From Porpolomopsis calyptriformis (Eukaryota; Basidiomycota; Agaricomycetes; Agaricales; Hygrophoraceae): DNA of 64,000 bases. A program made the position numbers and the translations under genes. The notes below the pieces were generated by a model. The model saw only the letters and a program-made list of their open reading frames with translations, searched no databases and had not been told where the DNA came from. Shown one piece after another: positions 46,500 to 59,273 of this stretch. Location: NCBI GenBank assembly GCA_951640195.1, contig OX621165.1:2046001-2110000 (forward strand). Reading direction: 5' to 3'. Position 1 is the first letter of the stretch; each line of letters opens with the position of its first letter.

Positions 46500-47805
46500 C
46501 TTCCCAGCCTATCATCGTCTTATGGCCTCACGGTTTTTGTTATCTCCGAATTTGCCATCATTGCCGTATAAAAACTCTTGCTTTTCATACCATATCTCTG
46601 CCACTGTTTTTCTAAGTACCTTACGATGTTCTGCCCACATCCTTCAGAAATTCATTGAATGTCACTGTTCCCTTCAGCAACAAATGTCATCATTAAGACC
46701 TGTCTTGATTGATTGTTCTTTGATCGTTAACTTGTCAGCCCTAACCCAACTCTAACCTGTTTGTTGTCTTAAGACGTGCAGGTTAGTGTAGGGTAGGTCT
46801 GGCATTCCTTGATGTCGAATTTCTCTCGCCATTCGTTTTCATTTTCAGCGATGCATGATGCATGCCAGTAGGAAGACACCTGTCACCCTCCTCTAGAATG
46901 TCACTGATCAATCAGGGTGTTCCGGTGTCTGGAACTACTACGGATCAATGGCTTACTGGGCAATCACTCTGGCATTGACTGACTGCACCTTGTCCGTCCC
47001 TTTCCTTCACGGTGATAGATGACGGATGTCAAGCCTAGGATACCCTTCATACCGGGTTTCGCTCTATTAGAATACCGGGTTTGGTGGAACAAGTTCGAGA
47101 TTGGAGAACTCATGCCACGCCCTCGCCTGTAGCTGAATTCCAGCGTTACAAGGTATCCTTCCACTCATTCGGGGGGCGTCACAGTTTCCCAAGCGAACAC
47201 AAGGTTGGTTCGCTGAAAGCTGACATGAAAGTCTTGTTTGTTAATCCCAGGCGTATAAAATTTGGCGGTCATCTGCTTAATCGTTCAGGTTATGTGCATC
47301 AAACTTTAGCATGAAATTGCTTACCATCCAGCCATCCCATGCTTCACAGAAGGTAGGTCTGGAAGCCTTTGGTTGAGGTAGCGTTGTGATACTTTCCCCC
47401 AGTGATTTGGGATTCTTACGTTCCCTTTTCCTTCCGGATGCTGCCCTAAAGTTGGTCCAGGGATTGTAGATCAGTGGGAGTAATGGGCATGAGGGGAATT
47501 GTCAGAGGAAGACTGGTGCGAGGGTTGGGGTACCGTTCCCATAACCAACCGTTCTCGCATACGATTATCGGATGGCATTTCGGTGGGTGAGGGGAAGGTG
47601 TTGAGGAGGAAGTAGCTTTCCGAACAATGTGCCTTTCGCATGCAGAGCACGTCCATTCACGAGGGAGGACTGACGGGATCCTGATAGGTTAGAATCTGAG
47701 GAAAGTCGTGCTTCTCAGGACGGACAGCACGATTGATTGACTGCGAGTGTGTGCTTTACAAGCCAGTTTCGCTGTAATCTGCAAAAGGCAATTCGAGTCC
47801 CCACC
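46500..47805. other. Intergenic, no gene recognised
   Basis: About 1.3 kb between the receptor and the mitochondrial carrier. Open frames here are short and show no domain. The last 300 bases are the carrier's upstream region. Confidence 0.5.
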
Positions 47806-49133
47806 ATGACCTCGGAAAAGCCATCGAGCATACATTCCCTGATCGCCGGGGCAACCGCTGGCGGAATAGAGGCGTAAGCAACACCCATCACCTCCAGTTC
47901 AATGCGGGCCAAAATCCACTGAAGGACTCAGGCTCTTGACATATCCGACCGAGTTTGTCAAAACACGATCTCAGTTTGGTGGCAAAGTACGTTCGCGCTC
48001 TACTTTCTTGATGGTTCTCAATCACGTATGCGGACCGAACGGATACAGAAAGAAAGCCCCATCGCGATCATACGCAGTACTCTGAAAGCCAAAGGCGTCG
48101 TCGGCCTTTACTCTGGATGCACGGCACTTATGGTGGGCAACTCTGCCAAGGCCGGCGTTCGGTTCGTGAGCTACGATTACTTCAAGCATCTGTTGGCCGA
48201 CCCCCAGGTGATATATCTTGTTCCCCTCTCATCACTCGATCTCATCTTGATCTCTCGTTTTAAGGGGAAAGTGAGCGCACCACGCAGTCTTCTAGGTAAG
48301 TAGCATTCAAATCGCCCGTCTGAAATTAACCATTTCTCCCCCCCTCCAAATATAGCTGGCCTCGGGGCGGGAATGATGGAAGCTATTTTCGCAGTTACCC
48401 CTACGGAAACTATCAAGTAGGTAGGATGGTTTGTCCGCATGTGCTTACCTCCCCGACACTCTTGTCCCAGAACGAAGCTCATCGATGACGCCAAGCGGCC
48501 AGAGCCACAATACCGTGGGTTAATACACGGGACTACCGCTATCGTGCGGCAAGAAGGCATTATGGGTATCTATCGTGGGCTATTTCCAGTCGTGAGTCTC
48601 ACTCCCGAAGTTGCATTCGCTCCGATTATTGTTGAAACCACCCAAGATGATGCGCCAGGGAGCGAACTCCGCCGTCCGTTTCACCACTTACACCACCCTG
48701 AAGCAGTTCGTGCAGGGCACAGCTCGTCCCGGTCAAACCTTGCCGAACACCATTACCTTTGGTATCGGTGCCATTGCAGGTCTTGTGACAGTCTATACAA
48801 CTATGCCTTTAGAGTGCGTTACAATGATTCCTTTCATTCTGATCCCATCCCCATTCATAACACGGTCAGTGTGATTAAAACACGAATGCAATCCTTGGAG
48901 GCGCGACGGCAATATCATAACTCGTTCCATTGTGCCTACCGCATCTTTACAGAGGAAGGTATTCTCCGGTTTTGGACTGGGGCCACACCTCGTCTGGCTC
49001 GACTGATCGTAAGCATCAGTATCTCATGCATGTAAATTTGGCTGACTGTCCCCCACAGCTGAGTGGGGGTATCGTATTTACTGTTTATGAGAATATCATG
49101 AAACTCCTATCAATGACCAGACCACTAGAATAG
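47806..49133 (+). CDS. CTP1: Mitochondrial tricarboxylate (citrate) carrier
   Basis: Nine exons join in phase (47806-47873, 47932-47986, 48049-48207, 48265-48295, 48356-48416, 48471-48591, 48647-48813, 48870-49008, 49059-49133) to 291 residues, the usual carrier size. Three mitochondrial-carrier signatures are visible: YPTEFVKTR, TPTETIKTK and MPLDVIKTR. Other landmarks: SLIAGATAGGIEA start, GLYSGCTALMVGNSAKAGVR, GIYRGLFPVMMRQGANSAVR, FWTGATPRLARLILSGGIVF. The carrier family exchanges citrate or isocitrate for malate across the inner membrane. The specific substrate is assigned from the CTP1-like signature set and is an inference. Confidence 0.92.
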
Positions 49134-49307
49134 ACACCATTACGGTTTACTGTTTCAATTTGACAGATACACTTCGAGAACGAATACAGTAGAAACCAAC
49201 GTTGGTAACTGAGTTCTTTATTGGTAGAAAGAAAGTATTAAGCAAAGTAACAACAAACCTGAAGGGATAATAAAACAACAAAAGAAATTTGCCAGGAAAA
49301 GCAGGGT

Positions 49308-49855
49308 CTAGGCTTCTCCAACTTTCTTTGGGGCCACCTTCACGGTTGTTGTCAAGCTCTTGTGAATGAATGGTAAAACTCCGCCTCCAGCGATCGTTGC
49401 GCGCACGAGTGTATCAAGTTCTTCGTCACCACGAATGGCCAGTTGCAGATGACGTGGCGTTATTCGCTTGACACGAAGATCCTTTGACGCGTTGCCTGAG
49501 ATTCGATGAGTCAAGTGACTAAAGGCTGAGACGAAGGATGTACCAGCTAACTCCAATACTTCCGCCGTTAGGTATTCCAAGATCGCAGACGTATACACAG
49601 CCGCCTTGGCGCCAATTCGTACATTATGCTGTGTACGTTGCTTGAGATATCGATGAATACGGCCGACGGGGAACTAGAGATTATATATAAAAAAACAACC
49701 GTGAATGGGTGCAATACAGAATTTAATAAATTATGGCAGACCTGAAGCCCTGCCTTCTGACTTCTGGTTTGGATGGTTCGTGGTTGAGTTTGGGCTAATC
49801 CACTGGGTGCTGTGCCGGACTTGGATTTCCCACCTGATTTGGCTGCCGAGGACAT
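49308..49855 (-). CDS. HTZ1: Histone variant H2A.Z
   Basis: Exons 49855-49742, 49673-49544, 49495-49308 join in phase to 143 residues. The core is clear: [58 protein letters not shown]. The features that mark H2A.Z rather than H2A are GDEELD and [16 protein letters not shown] instead of the H2A QGGVLP/SQ tail. The N-terminal tail is Ser/Gly/Lys-rich. It replaces H2A next to promoters and is placed by SWR1-type remodellers. It is convergent with the carrier gene, 174 bases apart. Confidence 0.95.
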
Positions 49856-51143
49856 TGAAAGAAAAAAAAATCAAGGTGGCTCGCGACCCAGTCTGTAGGG
49901 GAGGGGAAGTAAATTTAATTCGCGCTCCAATCAAAGCATAGGAGCCTCACAATTCTTTGACGGTCGACTGAGGAGCAAAATTGGAATCAGAAATAAAAGG
50001 GGGGGGATTCATGGGTTGAAGGAGGACTCTTACAATGTAGAACGCGAAAGTGGCTGAGGTTGTGGTGATGGTCGAGTAGCAAGAAGGGGATGTGTTTGTC
50101 ATTATTTAGAGTTCGTTTCTCAACGGACACGTGACACTACAAGGACGCGACAAGAAGAAGTAATTTTAATTGCTATTGATCAGCAAGAAGTAGATCATTA
50201 GGCCCTCACCATTAATCCAAATCATGTCAGGCAACTGTAGCCTTCTCCATTGACTTTTTTTGCTTTAATTATCATTGGCCCACTCATGTAACTGATACAA
50301 ATCAGCTCCCTAGCATAGTTCTGTGAGATATGAGCATCAAAACCCTTATTGTGGGTATGCATTTGAGGAACAACTACAGTTTTGTATAACAGTTAAAACA
50401 AAAGCTTTCAGAATAAGTGAGGATGCATATGAATTCGGGACACACCAAATGAGGATACTGTAGTAGCAGTAGGTGGGGAGAATGTGGGTGGAATTAGCCC
50501 CCTGGCCTCAAGGCTTTTGCAAATCATTCAGATCTTGGAATGATGTTTCTCAGACATCCGAGAACTTAGTCGTGGCTTCAACCACTTGACCAGAACAAAT
50601 TGGGATTGAATTCCTCGGAGCGAGCAGGTGTTGACTCGTGCTAGGGATGGTTCAAATATACCCAGGAAATTTGGGCTAAACAAGTATCTTACTTTTCCAT
50701 TGGACTGGGGTAACTGGAGGTGTGGTCGTCGAAAAGGTGAATAACCGTGGATTTATCGTGGGCGACATTTTCTCTCCACAGCCATCAATGAGTGGGATCT
50801 TGCCGTTTCTGCTGGGGTGCGACATCTGTGCGGAAAGAAACCCCGTTGAAGAGGGATAAGTTGACTGTAGGTGAATGTGAGGTTCATACGCTCGGTTATG
50901 GGCACCGGCACCGACCAAATGTAGTAATTAGGGGCACTGGACAACAAAGTATCTGGTTGAGAGCATAACGGATTGTCAAGAATCTGAAGGCGATGCAATA
51001 CAGCAGTCTATACATAATGTATAAAGTATCACCAGGAGAGATATCCAAATGGACTGTCTCAGCCTTTTGCATCAATTTCTTGGGCATTCGCAGTTGGAAC
51101 ACGCATCCCTCATGCGAGTACGATGTCCGTGCAACGGTTTGGC
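49856..51143. other. Intergenic, no gene recognised
   Basis: About 1.3 kb upstream of H2A.Z and downstream of the minus-strand gene ending at 51144. AT-rich, with a G-rich run near 49998. No coding region is supported. Confidence 0.5.
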
Positions 51144-52339
51144 CTAATGGTCTCGCCCCTTTGATTCGAGTCCTTCAGGCTTGTGGGGCCGATCAGATCC
51201 AGCTTCAATTTCGAGATCCCCAGTGGTTACTTTGTTGTTTATTCCAGCGATGCCTGAAGATGTGCGATCTGGAATCGGATCCCACTCGATAGTATCGTCC
51301 TTGTTGGTGCCAACAAAGTCAGATTCTGTTGGCTCGCTTATCGAAGTCGGCTCTGTCGGTGCAGCTCCGACCGAGGATTCTTCAGAAACGACAGAGATCG
51401 ATGGGTCTGGCCGACCGACAAAGTTGCTCCATTTGGTCAGCGCCATCCGCATCCTCTTATGATCAATCTCTGGCGGAGGAGATGGTTGTGTAGACGGACT
51501 ATTATCAGTCTGTGGCGGTGAGTTGCGTTGAGATATGTAGGGTGAAGACGAGAGCGGTTTAAGGTTGTAGAACCCGCCCCAATCGAGAAAGGCAAAGCCA
51601 CCAGCTCTCAGGCGTGGGTATGACGGGCGTTGGAAATCAGCATCACTTGGAAGGTTCCAGCTACGCGCTACATTTAAGGGTTGAACATAAAGCTTGCTCG
51701 GCATCGTGAATACGCACCAGCACGTTCTATTCTGATATCCAACTCCTTTTTTGGTGCCTCTCCGTTATCCTCCTTCTGGCCGTCTTCAAGGACTCGGTTC
51801 ATGACGCTCCGCCATTCAGGAAGTTCAACTTCTTTCGACCTTTCCTGAGACTCCAGCAAGCCTTGAAGCTCATCCAGACCAATACCGCCTGGTGGGGTCG
51901 ATTTCATGGGACGAACGGGAATATGCATTATTTCGGCGTCCTCCGGCACCAATTTCAAGGATTCCGGGGAGGTAAAAACAGCCCATATCATTGATTGAAA
52001 ACTTTCAGGTCTCTCCTCATCCTACGATCGATCTTTAGCGCTCGCTAACCATTGTTTTGAGATTAAACATACTCTCCACAATCGAAATTCACGAACACGG
52101 CCATACTTGCGCTCAACCGCACGAATGATGGCATACACTTCCACAAGAGACTGAAGACGGTCCCATGCCCTGATATATACTGAATCCGTGTTCGGTCGTC
52201 GGTCTGAAATTCTGTGTGGTCTCGCAATGGAAGAAGCTTTTTGTTGTGCAGAGTATATACTGCGAAATGTAGAATTCGCTCTCCGGCACCACGAGACCTG
52301 CTGGCGGGGTATGAGTCGAAGGGCTGGCCTTGGGAGCAT
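51144..52339 (-). CDS. Predicted mitochondrial protein of unknown function
   Basis: Exons 52339-52073, 52021-51718 and 51667-51144 join in phase to 364 residues. I chose the ATG at 52339 because it gives a typical matrix-targeting start (MLPRPALRLIPRQQVSWCRR, Arg-rich, no acids); an upstream in-frame ATG at 52489 lacks this. A conserved-looking block follows (IRAWDRLQSLVEVYAIIRAV, ERKYGRVREFRLWRDEERPE). The C-terminal third is acidic and low-complexity. I do not recognise the family by name; the layout suggests a fungal mitochondrial accessory protein. Confidence 0.65.
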
Positions 52340-52488
52340 CTGCACGGTGTCGTTTGCTAAAAGCAAGTTCAACCCTGATTGTAGGGTTAGGGTTGCATTC
52401 ACAGCCACGGTTTTCCTCGATTCATTAAACCGTTTGCGCTGTGTGATCGATCCTCGAGGATCATGTGTCCAGCTTTGCTCTCGCCACA

Positions 52489-52795
52489 ATGGCTGACATC
52501 AATCTCAACGCCCAGAGTATCAATAACACTGAAATAAATATAGCCAGATAAACTATTTCTACTCCAGTTACAACCCAAGTGAGTTGTCGAACCTACATCT
52601 CCTTCTCTGACTTACATTCCGTAGTTCAAGAGTGTCGCAAATCACAGACTGGCTCTCTTCTCGTGTCCCAGAGCGAATTCCTGCAGACCCACGAACATGG
52701 AACTGGAAGTTCGCTGCTCGAATCACAAATCCTCTGGGACTGGCGCAATGGGACATTGCAGACATTATGGTGTCCCGGAGATCGTAAGATCATCG
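52489..52795 (+). pseudogene. Orphan NLR pre-P-loop module (copy a)
   Basis: Starts MADINLNAQSINNTEINIA, aligned with the N-terminal motif of the NACHT-ankyrin receptors, and then reads SQSEFLQTHEHGTGSSLLES, DWRNGTLQTLWCPGD, the module just before their P-loop. It ends at the position of the intron that precedes the P-loop exon; no NACHT follows. Small deletions have damaged the frame around 52620-52660. Confidence 0.65.
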
Positions 52796-53082
52796 TGTCT
52801 GAGCATGTTTGTTTGCTTGTTGTAGTATATAAATGCTGAATTCAAGGAAAAAAGTACGGAAAGTTCAGTGTTCAGGCCAAAGGTATAGATATGTCCTAGA
52901 GAGCTTACCAAAACTTGAACCTTCAAAGACGGAACGCCTTCTGTTGAAATGCCAATTCGCACGCGGAGGAAAGAAGACAGGTAAACGGACCCTGCGGGCC
53001 ATGGTATAGTTTTTGTAAGCTACCCCGATAATGTCTCGGCACCTGGGTGTGTGGTATTTCTGTTGGAGGGCTGAGACGCCGC

Positions 53083-56000
53083 TCAAACATCATCCCGAGC
53101 AAGCAGCAGCTTCACGACGGAACCATACCCATTCTCAGCTGCATACGAAAGGGAGGTTCGACCTTCCGAGTCTATCGAGTCCACTTCAACGTCATTCCGA
53201 GTAAGCAGTAACTTCACGACGGCATCATGACCATTTCCAGCTGCGTACGAAAGGGGCGTGCGATCGTCCAAGTCCTTCGAGTCCACTTCAACATCATCTC
53301 GAGCAAGTAGCTGCTTCACGATGGCATCACACCCATTCTCGGCTGCATACGAAAGGGGCGTTCGATCGTTCATATCTTTCGTGTCCACTTGAATGCCATC
53401 CCTGGCAAGCAGCAGCTTCATGATGCCATGATGCCCATTTCCAGCTGCATATGAAAAAGGTGTTCGATCGTTCGAGTCCTTCGACTCCACTTCAACGCCA
53501 TCTCGAGCAAGCAGCAGTTTCACTATGGCATCATGCCCGTTCTCGGCTGCATACGAAAGGGCCGTTCCACCATTCGAGTCCTCCGGGTCCACGTCGATGT
53601 CATCCCAGGCGAGCAACAGCTTCGTGACAGCATCATGTCCATTCTCAGCTGCATACAAAAGCGGCGTTTCGCCGTCCGGGCCCTTTGAATTCACGTCAAC
53701 CTCATCTCGAGTGAGCAGCGACTTCACGATGGCATCATGGCCATTCCTAGCCGCGTACGAAAGGGGCGTTCGACCATTCGAGTCCTTTGAGTTCACTTCA
53801 ACGTCGTCCCGAGAAAGCAGCAGCTTCACGATAGCATTATGCCCGTTCTCAGCTGCATATGAAAAGGCCGTTCCACCATTCCGGTCCTTCAAGTCCACTT
53901 CAATATCATCTCGGGCAAGCAGCAGCCTCACTGTGACATCATGTCCATTCCCAGCTGCATACGAAAGGGACGTTCGGCCATCCAAGTCCATCGAGTCCAC
54001 TTGAACGGCATGCCGAGCAAGCAGCAACTTCACGACAGCATCGTGACCATTCCCAGCTGCATATGAAAGGGGCGTCCGATTATACAAGTCCTTTGTGTCC
54101 ATTTCAACGTTATCTCGAGCAAGCAGCAGCTTCACGATGAGATCATGCCCCTTCTCAGCTGCATACGAAAGGGGAGTTCGGCCATTCAAGTCCTTCGAGT
54201 GTACCTCGACGTCATCCCGAGCAAGCAGCAGACTCAGGATGGCGTCGTCCCCTCTCACAGCTGCGTACGAAAGAAGTGTTCGACCATACGAGTCTCTCGA
54301 GTCTGCTTCAACGTTATCCCTAGTAAGTAGCAGCTTTATGATGACATCGTGCCAATTTTCAACTGCATACCAAAGGGGGGTTCGACGATCCACGTCCCTA
54401 GAGTCCACTTTAACGTCGTCTCGTGCAAGCAACAGCTTTACAATGACATCGAACCCATACCCAGCTGCGTATGAAAGTAACGTCCGGCCTTTCCGGTCCT
54501 TCGAGTCCGCTTCAACGTCATCTCGGGCAAGTAACAGTTTCACGATGGCATCATGCCCATCATAAAATGCGTACGAAAGGGGTGTTTGACCATACGAGTC
54601 CTTGGAGTTCACGTCAACGTCATTCCGGGCAAGCAGCAGCTTCACGATGACATCGTGGCCATTCTCAGCGGCATATGAAAGGAGGCTTCGACCACGCGAG
54701 TCCCTAAAGTCTGCTTCGACATCATCTCGAGCAAGCAGCAGCTTCACGATGGCATGATGCCCATTCCTAGCTGCATACAAAAGGGGTGTTTGACCATTCG
54801 AGTTCTTAGAGTCCGCTTCAACGTTGTCCCGGGCAAGCAACAGCTCCACGAGGGCAGCATGACCACCATAAGCTGCATACAAAAGGGGGGACTGGCCATA
54901 CGAGTCCTTGGAGTCCACTTCAACGTCGTCCCGAGCAAGTAGCAGCCTCACAACGGCATCGTGCCCTCTTTCAGCTGCATAGGAAAGTGGGGTTCGACGA
55001 CACATGTCAGCCTTGTCTGGATCTGCCGCACTGTCAAGTACACAGCGGACAATCTCCTCCAAGCCCAAGTAAGCAGGAATATGCACGCCTGAAAAATTCC
55101 TCGCAAAATCTTGAGTGTAACCACGCAGACAATAGGCGGGCATCAACATAACTTGACTAGCACATGCAACTTTAGATCCATCCCGAAGAAAATCCATTGC
55201 CAAGTTTTTAATACTTTCTTGGTGTCGACGTGCATGGTAGCCCCAGTTCCGGGCTGCATAATCAAGGAAAGAGTTGTCTTTCAACAAGGATTGGAACTCG
55301 CGGTCGTTATTGCAGTAGCCACGCGCAAACACGTCGAGTGAAAGATAGCCGAGACACGTTGCAGCGATAGCGGCCTCCGCATTTGGAAAGAGGGATTCAC
55401 GCCGATTCTCAAAATATTGCTGAGTCGTGTAGTCTGCACAAATTCATGTTGAATATACCGTCGCGTCAATGGCTGTTCTACTCACGAGCAAGGCGTACGA
55501 TGCGCCGTCTCCCGTCAATCACAACGAGACCAGCACACACAGAAGTCAGCTTCCATTCGAAGACAAGAGCACGACGGTTTATCTCGGTCATCTTGGGTGA
55601 AACAGCAAGAGCATGTTGAAGTTCCTCGACAGACAACGGTCGAGACGCGTATACGATCCAGGACAGAACCCGTTTTGCCAACTCCTTTGTGTTCGTTTGC
55701 CGTTCGATCCGTTCCATAGCGTCGTCATAAATTTGATCAATCTCGTCCGGAAGATTATCTAGAACATATAGCATAGATTCTTCGCTATCCTGTTCTATCA
55801 GTGCATTTATATGCAATCGTGCTAGTAAAAACCTTGCCAGAAGGTCAAATACGAAGTGCCATAAAACCCATTTGAGATGCTTACATGCCCCTTGCGCTCT
55901 CAACAATTCTTTTTGTCGCAATGTCTTGCAAATTGACCAGACTCGGAAAATCGGCAAGCTGGTTTTGGACGTGTTTCGCTACATCCTCATCGGTTGCACG

Positions 56001-56889
56001 AATAGGGAGCCGCCGTGCATCACGAAAGTACTGTTCGAGAACAGGAAGGTCGCGCGACGTTACCATCAGGTTGATGGATCCAGAGAAGGAACGAAGGGCC
56101 TTTAACAGTTTTATTCGAGAGCCGTTGCTGTCAGAACATTCGTCCAGGGCATCTACAACAATGAATACTTTGGAGTATGTCTTGGTTTCCAGCTCCAAAG
56201 CTTTAGTAAGTTCGTCAAGCGTAGGAAACGTATTTCGGACTTTGTGGTGATAATAGAACACTTTCATATTGTCAGATATCGTAGGGGAATCTTGAACGAA
56301 TTGCTGGAGTAGACTGGCAACGAGGTTCGTCACTGTCTGCATGGTCTGCTCCTTGTAGTTGCAATATATGCATGCTATCCGAACATTGCAGCTTTCGAAA
56401 GACGCCTGGAGATGGTCTACAACCACCGATCTAAGGAACAGTCTTAATTAGGCTTGAATTGACGGGTTATATAGACTGTAAGATTACGCAAGGATCGTTT
56501 TTCCCGCACCAGCTGGGCGAAAAAGAATCAGTGAGGTCGGAGTCACAGAAGCCGATAAATCTTACGATTTCCGGGACACCACAATGTCTGTGATGTTCCA
56601 TCCCGCCAACCGAGGAACATTGGCGATTCGAGCAGCCAGTTGCCTGTCCCTTTCTCATGGATCTGAAGGAATTGGCTCTGTGATGCCTTGAAATTGAGAG
56701 GAGATAGCCAGAGTGCAATTTCGCGACGATCTGATCTCATCATTTAATCCATAGGTCTGCCTGGTAAAGCAAATTGAACTTACTATCATCGTAACTGGAA
56801 TTAAACTGATTCCCGGCAACGATGTTGACCACTTCGTTGTTGTTAAGGCTAATACTTTGTGCACTAAATATCGGAGCACTGCCGACCAT
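53083..56889 (-). CDS. NACHT-ankyrin NLR receptor 2 (19 ankyrin repeats)
   Basis: Exons 56889-56784, 56730-56566, 56512-56488, 56430-55885, 55832-55486, 55433-53083 join in phase to 1179 residues, with the same intron positions as receptor 1. N-terminal motif SISLNNNEVVNIVAGNQFNS, then ALWLSPLNFKASQSQFLQIH, GTGNWLLES, WCPGN, P-loop in a 25-base exon (GAGKTILAS), FIVVDALDECSDS, MVTSRDLPVLEQYF, LARLHINALIEQ, LAHYTTQQYFENRRE and HARRHQESIKNLAMDF. The C-terminal half is 19 tandem ankyrin repeats. A candidate receptor for non-self recognition; the ligand and the fate of the signal are unknown. Confidence 0.88.
53086..54996 (-). repeat. Ankyrin-coding tandem array, about 102 bases per unit
   Basis: Nineteen units of 34 residues, consensus GRTPLSYAAENGHDAIVKLL then LARDDVEVDSKDS. 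Units are close at DNA level; AGCAAGCAGCAGCTTCACGA and variants recur on the plus strand. Variation is mostly at the DD/DN/HA/EV turn and at the K/R-D-S/L/R-N/Y/D stretch between helices. The last unit is cut off by the stop. Confidence 0.9.
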
Positions 56890-58690
56890 TCTTGGAGAGG
56901 ATCGATAACATCAGGTTTTTCCCACGGCAATAAAATGCCTTGCTCATCTCCCTTCCGACCGCGATGTGTCCAGCTCTATGTCGTTGATTTGGAACTCGCA
57001 GGGTGAGGATTTTTAGACCAGGATAAACCAGGAAACATCATTCATAACGAAGAACCAGTAGAATCAGTGTGCGAGGATGAAGCACACCCATTATCGACAC
57101 AGTCACCTTGATCATGTATTTTTTTCTTCACCAACATTCCTCTACTCCCATCGAAGGTATAGCTTCTGTTTGTACAATTCCAAGAACATTACCCTGAAAT
57201 CAATATCGTTGCAGAGATCAGATAAATTATGGCAACCCAGTTGCTATCTTGCGCCTACCATTGCCCTTCAGTGCAAGAAGCTCGGAAAATCAGTCTCCAT
57301 CTCAGAGTGAATTTCCTGCCACCGCCTTATCACTATTCAAACACAGTAAATCTCCTCCGCGTAGGATACTAATTCTAATCCACTCATGCTCGCTCTTGAA
57401 TCATCAGCCACCTTCCGTTCGCTCTAGTCATCGACCACAAAGAAGAATGCAAGCTGGAATGCGAATGCAAGAATTTCTACCAAGATGACCACAGGGAAGA
57501 CCTCCCTCCCTCCACCAAAATGAAACAACCGCAATCTCAGATGTCCCCGTAGCCGTTGACCCTGATACCGACGGCATCCTGTCCCGCATGGCTGCAACGG
57601 TGTTAATCCACGATCTCGATCAAACATGTATCCTCCTTTACAATCTCCCTCCGAGCGTCCTCAACATCATGTTCATCTTCCGGGGATCTTACATCTGCTG
57701 GTAAAAGTGTGCACGGAGCATAATGATACTGGGACGGTGGTTGACAGTTGATGTGGTGATATAAGCAGGCAAGAATACTGTATAACGCTGAACTGACGTA
57801 CTTCCAGAAGCAGAGACAGCAGTTTGTGTATTTTTCTTTTCTTTTAATTTTTCTCTGACATGTGAGTTTCACAGAAATGCTCATTCTCTATCCCCATACA
57901 GGAGTATGAAACATGGGATTTGACACCTCATCTCAAATTTCGCGTCTCCTTAGATGATATACTGCTAGGCCGTCAAGTCCATTGATAACCACCGGTCATC
58001 AGGCCTTTTCGTTTCCTCTCCGTGTCTAGGCTGTGACCTCTGCTTTTTTATCTCCCAGCTCTCTGAAAGCTCGATATCCACGGAATTGTGGGATGGTACC
58101 ATTCCCAAGTGGATCCTTCTTCCTTCAGGATTCAAGTTGATTTAATATGCAGGTCTCATGTCCACTGACGATATGGGATTATATGTGCTGTGTCATTGCG
58201 CAGCACATGTAATTCCACATTCTCTGAGCTAGGTGATGATTCCACATGTCAGCCGACTTCTCGCAGAACTGCAGTCAGTTCCATGGATATAATTCATAGA
58301 CTTGGGTGCACTCACACCAATTGTGCGATTCTTCGTCCCGCGATTGTCCTTGACCACCCTTTGATTGGACAACGTCCTACCTTGTTTACCGAGTGTCAAA
58401 CACCTCAAACTATCGAGCGCTTACTTATTTGAGGAGCTCGTAGATCTCTCACAATCTCTACGTATAATCACACAAACATGACCACTAATATTTTATGCAC
58501 CTAGGTTATGCACTTTGCGATGCACGCTGAGCCACGCTTAAGCGTCTTCAACTTGGTTTTCTTTATATTAACCAGCAAACTCGTCTCCTTGGCCAGCATT
58601 GAAGATCATCCTACCTCCCTCACAAATCAACCCTTGGCAGCCTTCATCCAAATATATTATCGCGACTCAGCGGAGTAGCAGGGGGATAGA
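56890..58690. other. Intergenic, no gene recognised
   Basis: About 1.8 kb. Short open frames (for example near 57249-57488 and 57424-57627) have no recognisable domain. I see no transposon ends. Confidence 0.5.
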
Positions 58691-58691
58691 T

Positions 58692-59104
58692 TCAGAAGAC
58701 GATTTTTATCTGAGGTACTTGTACCGTCACCCTTGTAATCTTAATAAATAAAGGATCAAGATTTTGTGTTGTGCTCCGAGTGTTCGGATTGTAAGCTCCT
58801 ATGGATCTCTCAAGGCCAGCTACAACTCGTTTGTAGAGTGCCTCGGCCTCGTCGCATTGCCCTTGTGACTGGTAAACGCCTGCGAGGTTGTGCACCGATG
58901 TAAGGGTGGATGGGTGGTCGACACCCAGATGGTCCTCGGAGCCAGCTTATGCTTGAAGAGCGTCTCCGCCTCGTCGTATCGTCCTTATGAGTAGTAAACA
59001 TCTGCAAGGTTGTTTACCGACGTAAGCGTGGACAGACCTTCACATCCGAACTTCGTTTCTAATGCTTCGAGGATTTGCTTCCACAGCGATCCGGCATCAT
59101 CGAT
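58692..59104 (-). pseudogene. TPR-region relic of an NB-ARC/TPR protein
   Basis: On the minus strand: STLTSVNNLADVYYS, stop, GRYDEAETLFKHKL, then after a frameshift HPSTLTSVHNLAGVYQSQGQ, CDEAEALYKRVVAGLERSIG. These are tetratricopeptide repeats of the kinesin-light-chain type found on fungal NB-ARC receptors. One stop and one shift break it. A run of Cs (59106-59124) lies at its upstream edge. Confidence 0.65.
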
Positions 59105-59273
59105 CTTCCCCCCCCCCCCCCCCCCGACTCTTCAAATCCACTGAGATCCGCACATTTGTGTGAAACAGCTCGAGATTCATACCATACGGATTATTCCACC
59201 ACCGATTCAGCGACCGCAAATGTGGAATGCACTCTTCACATTCAGCCCTGCCGCTCTGGTGATTCGGGATCTC

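Noticed and set aside
47793..47806. TTCGAGTCCC-like box as a tRNA T-loop
   Set aside because: No cloverleaf can be built around it; it is the 5' leader of the carrier gene.
53525..54565. Plus-strand Ser-rich frames across the ankyrin array
   Set aside because: Antisense shadows of the ankyrin repeats of the minus-strand receptor.
57249..57627. Overlapping frames on both strands as a gene
   Set aside because: Neither strand shows a domain, intron structure or bias; left as unannotated intergenic DNA.
59106..59124. Run of about 18 Cs as a regulatory element
   Set aside because: Simple homopolymer, likely slippage or an assembly-length artefact; no conserved context.
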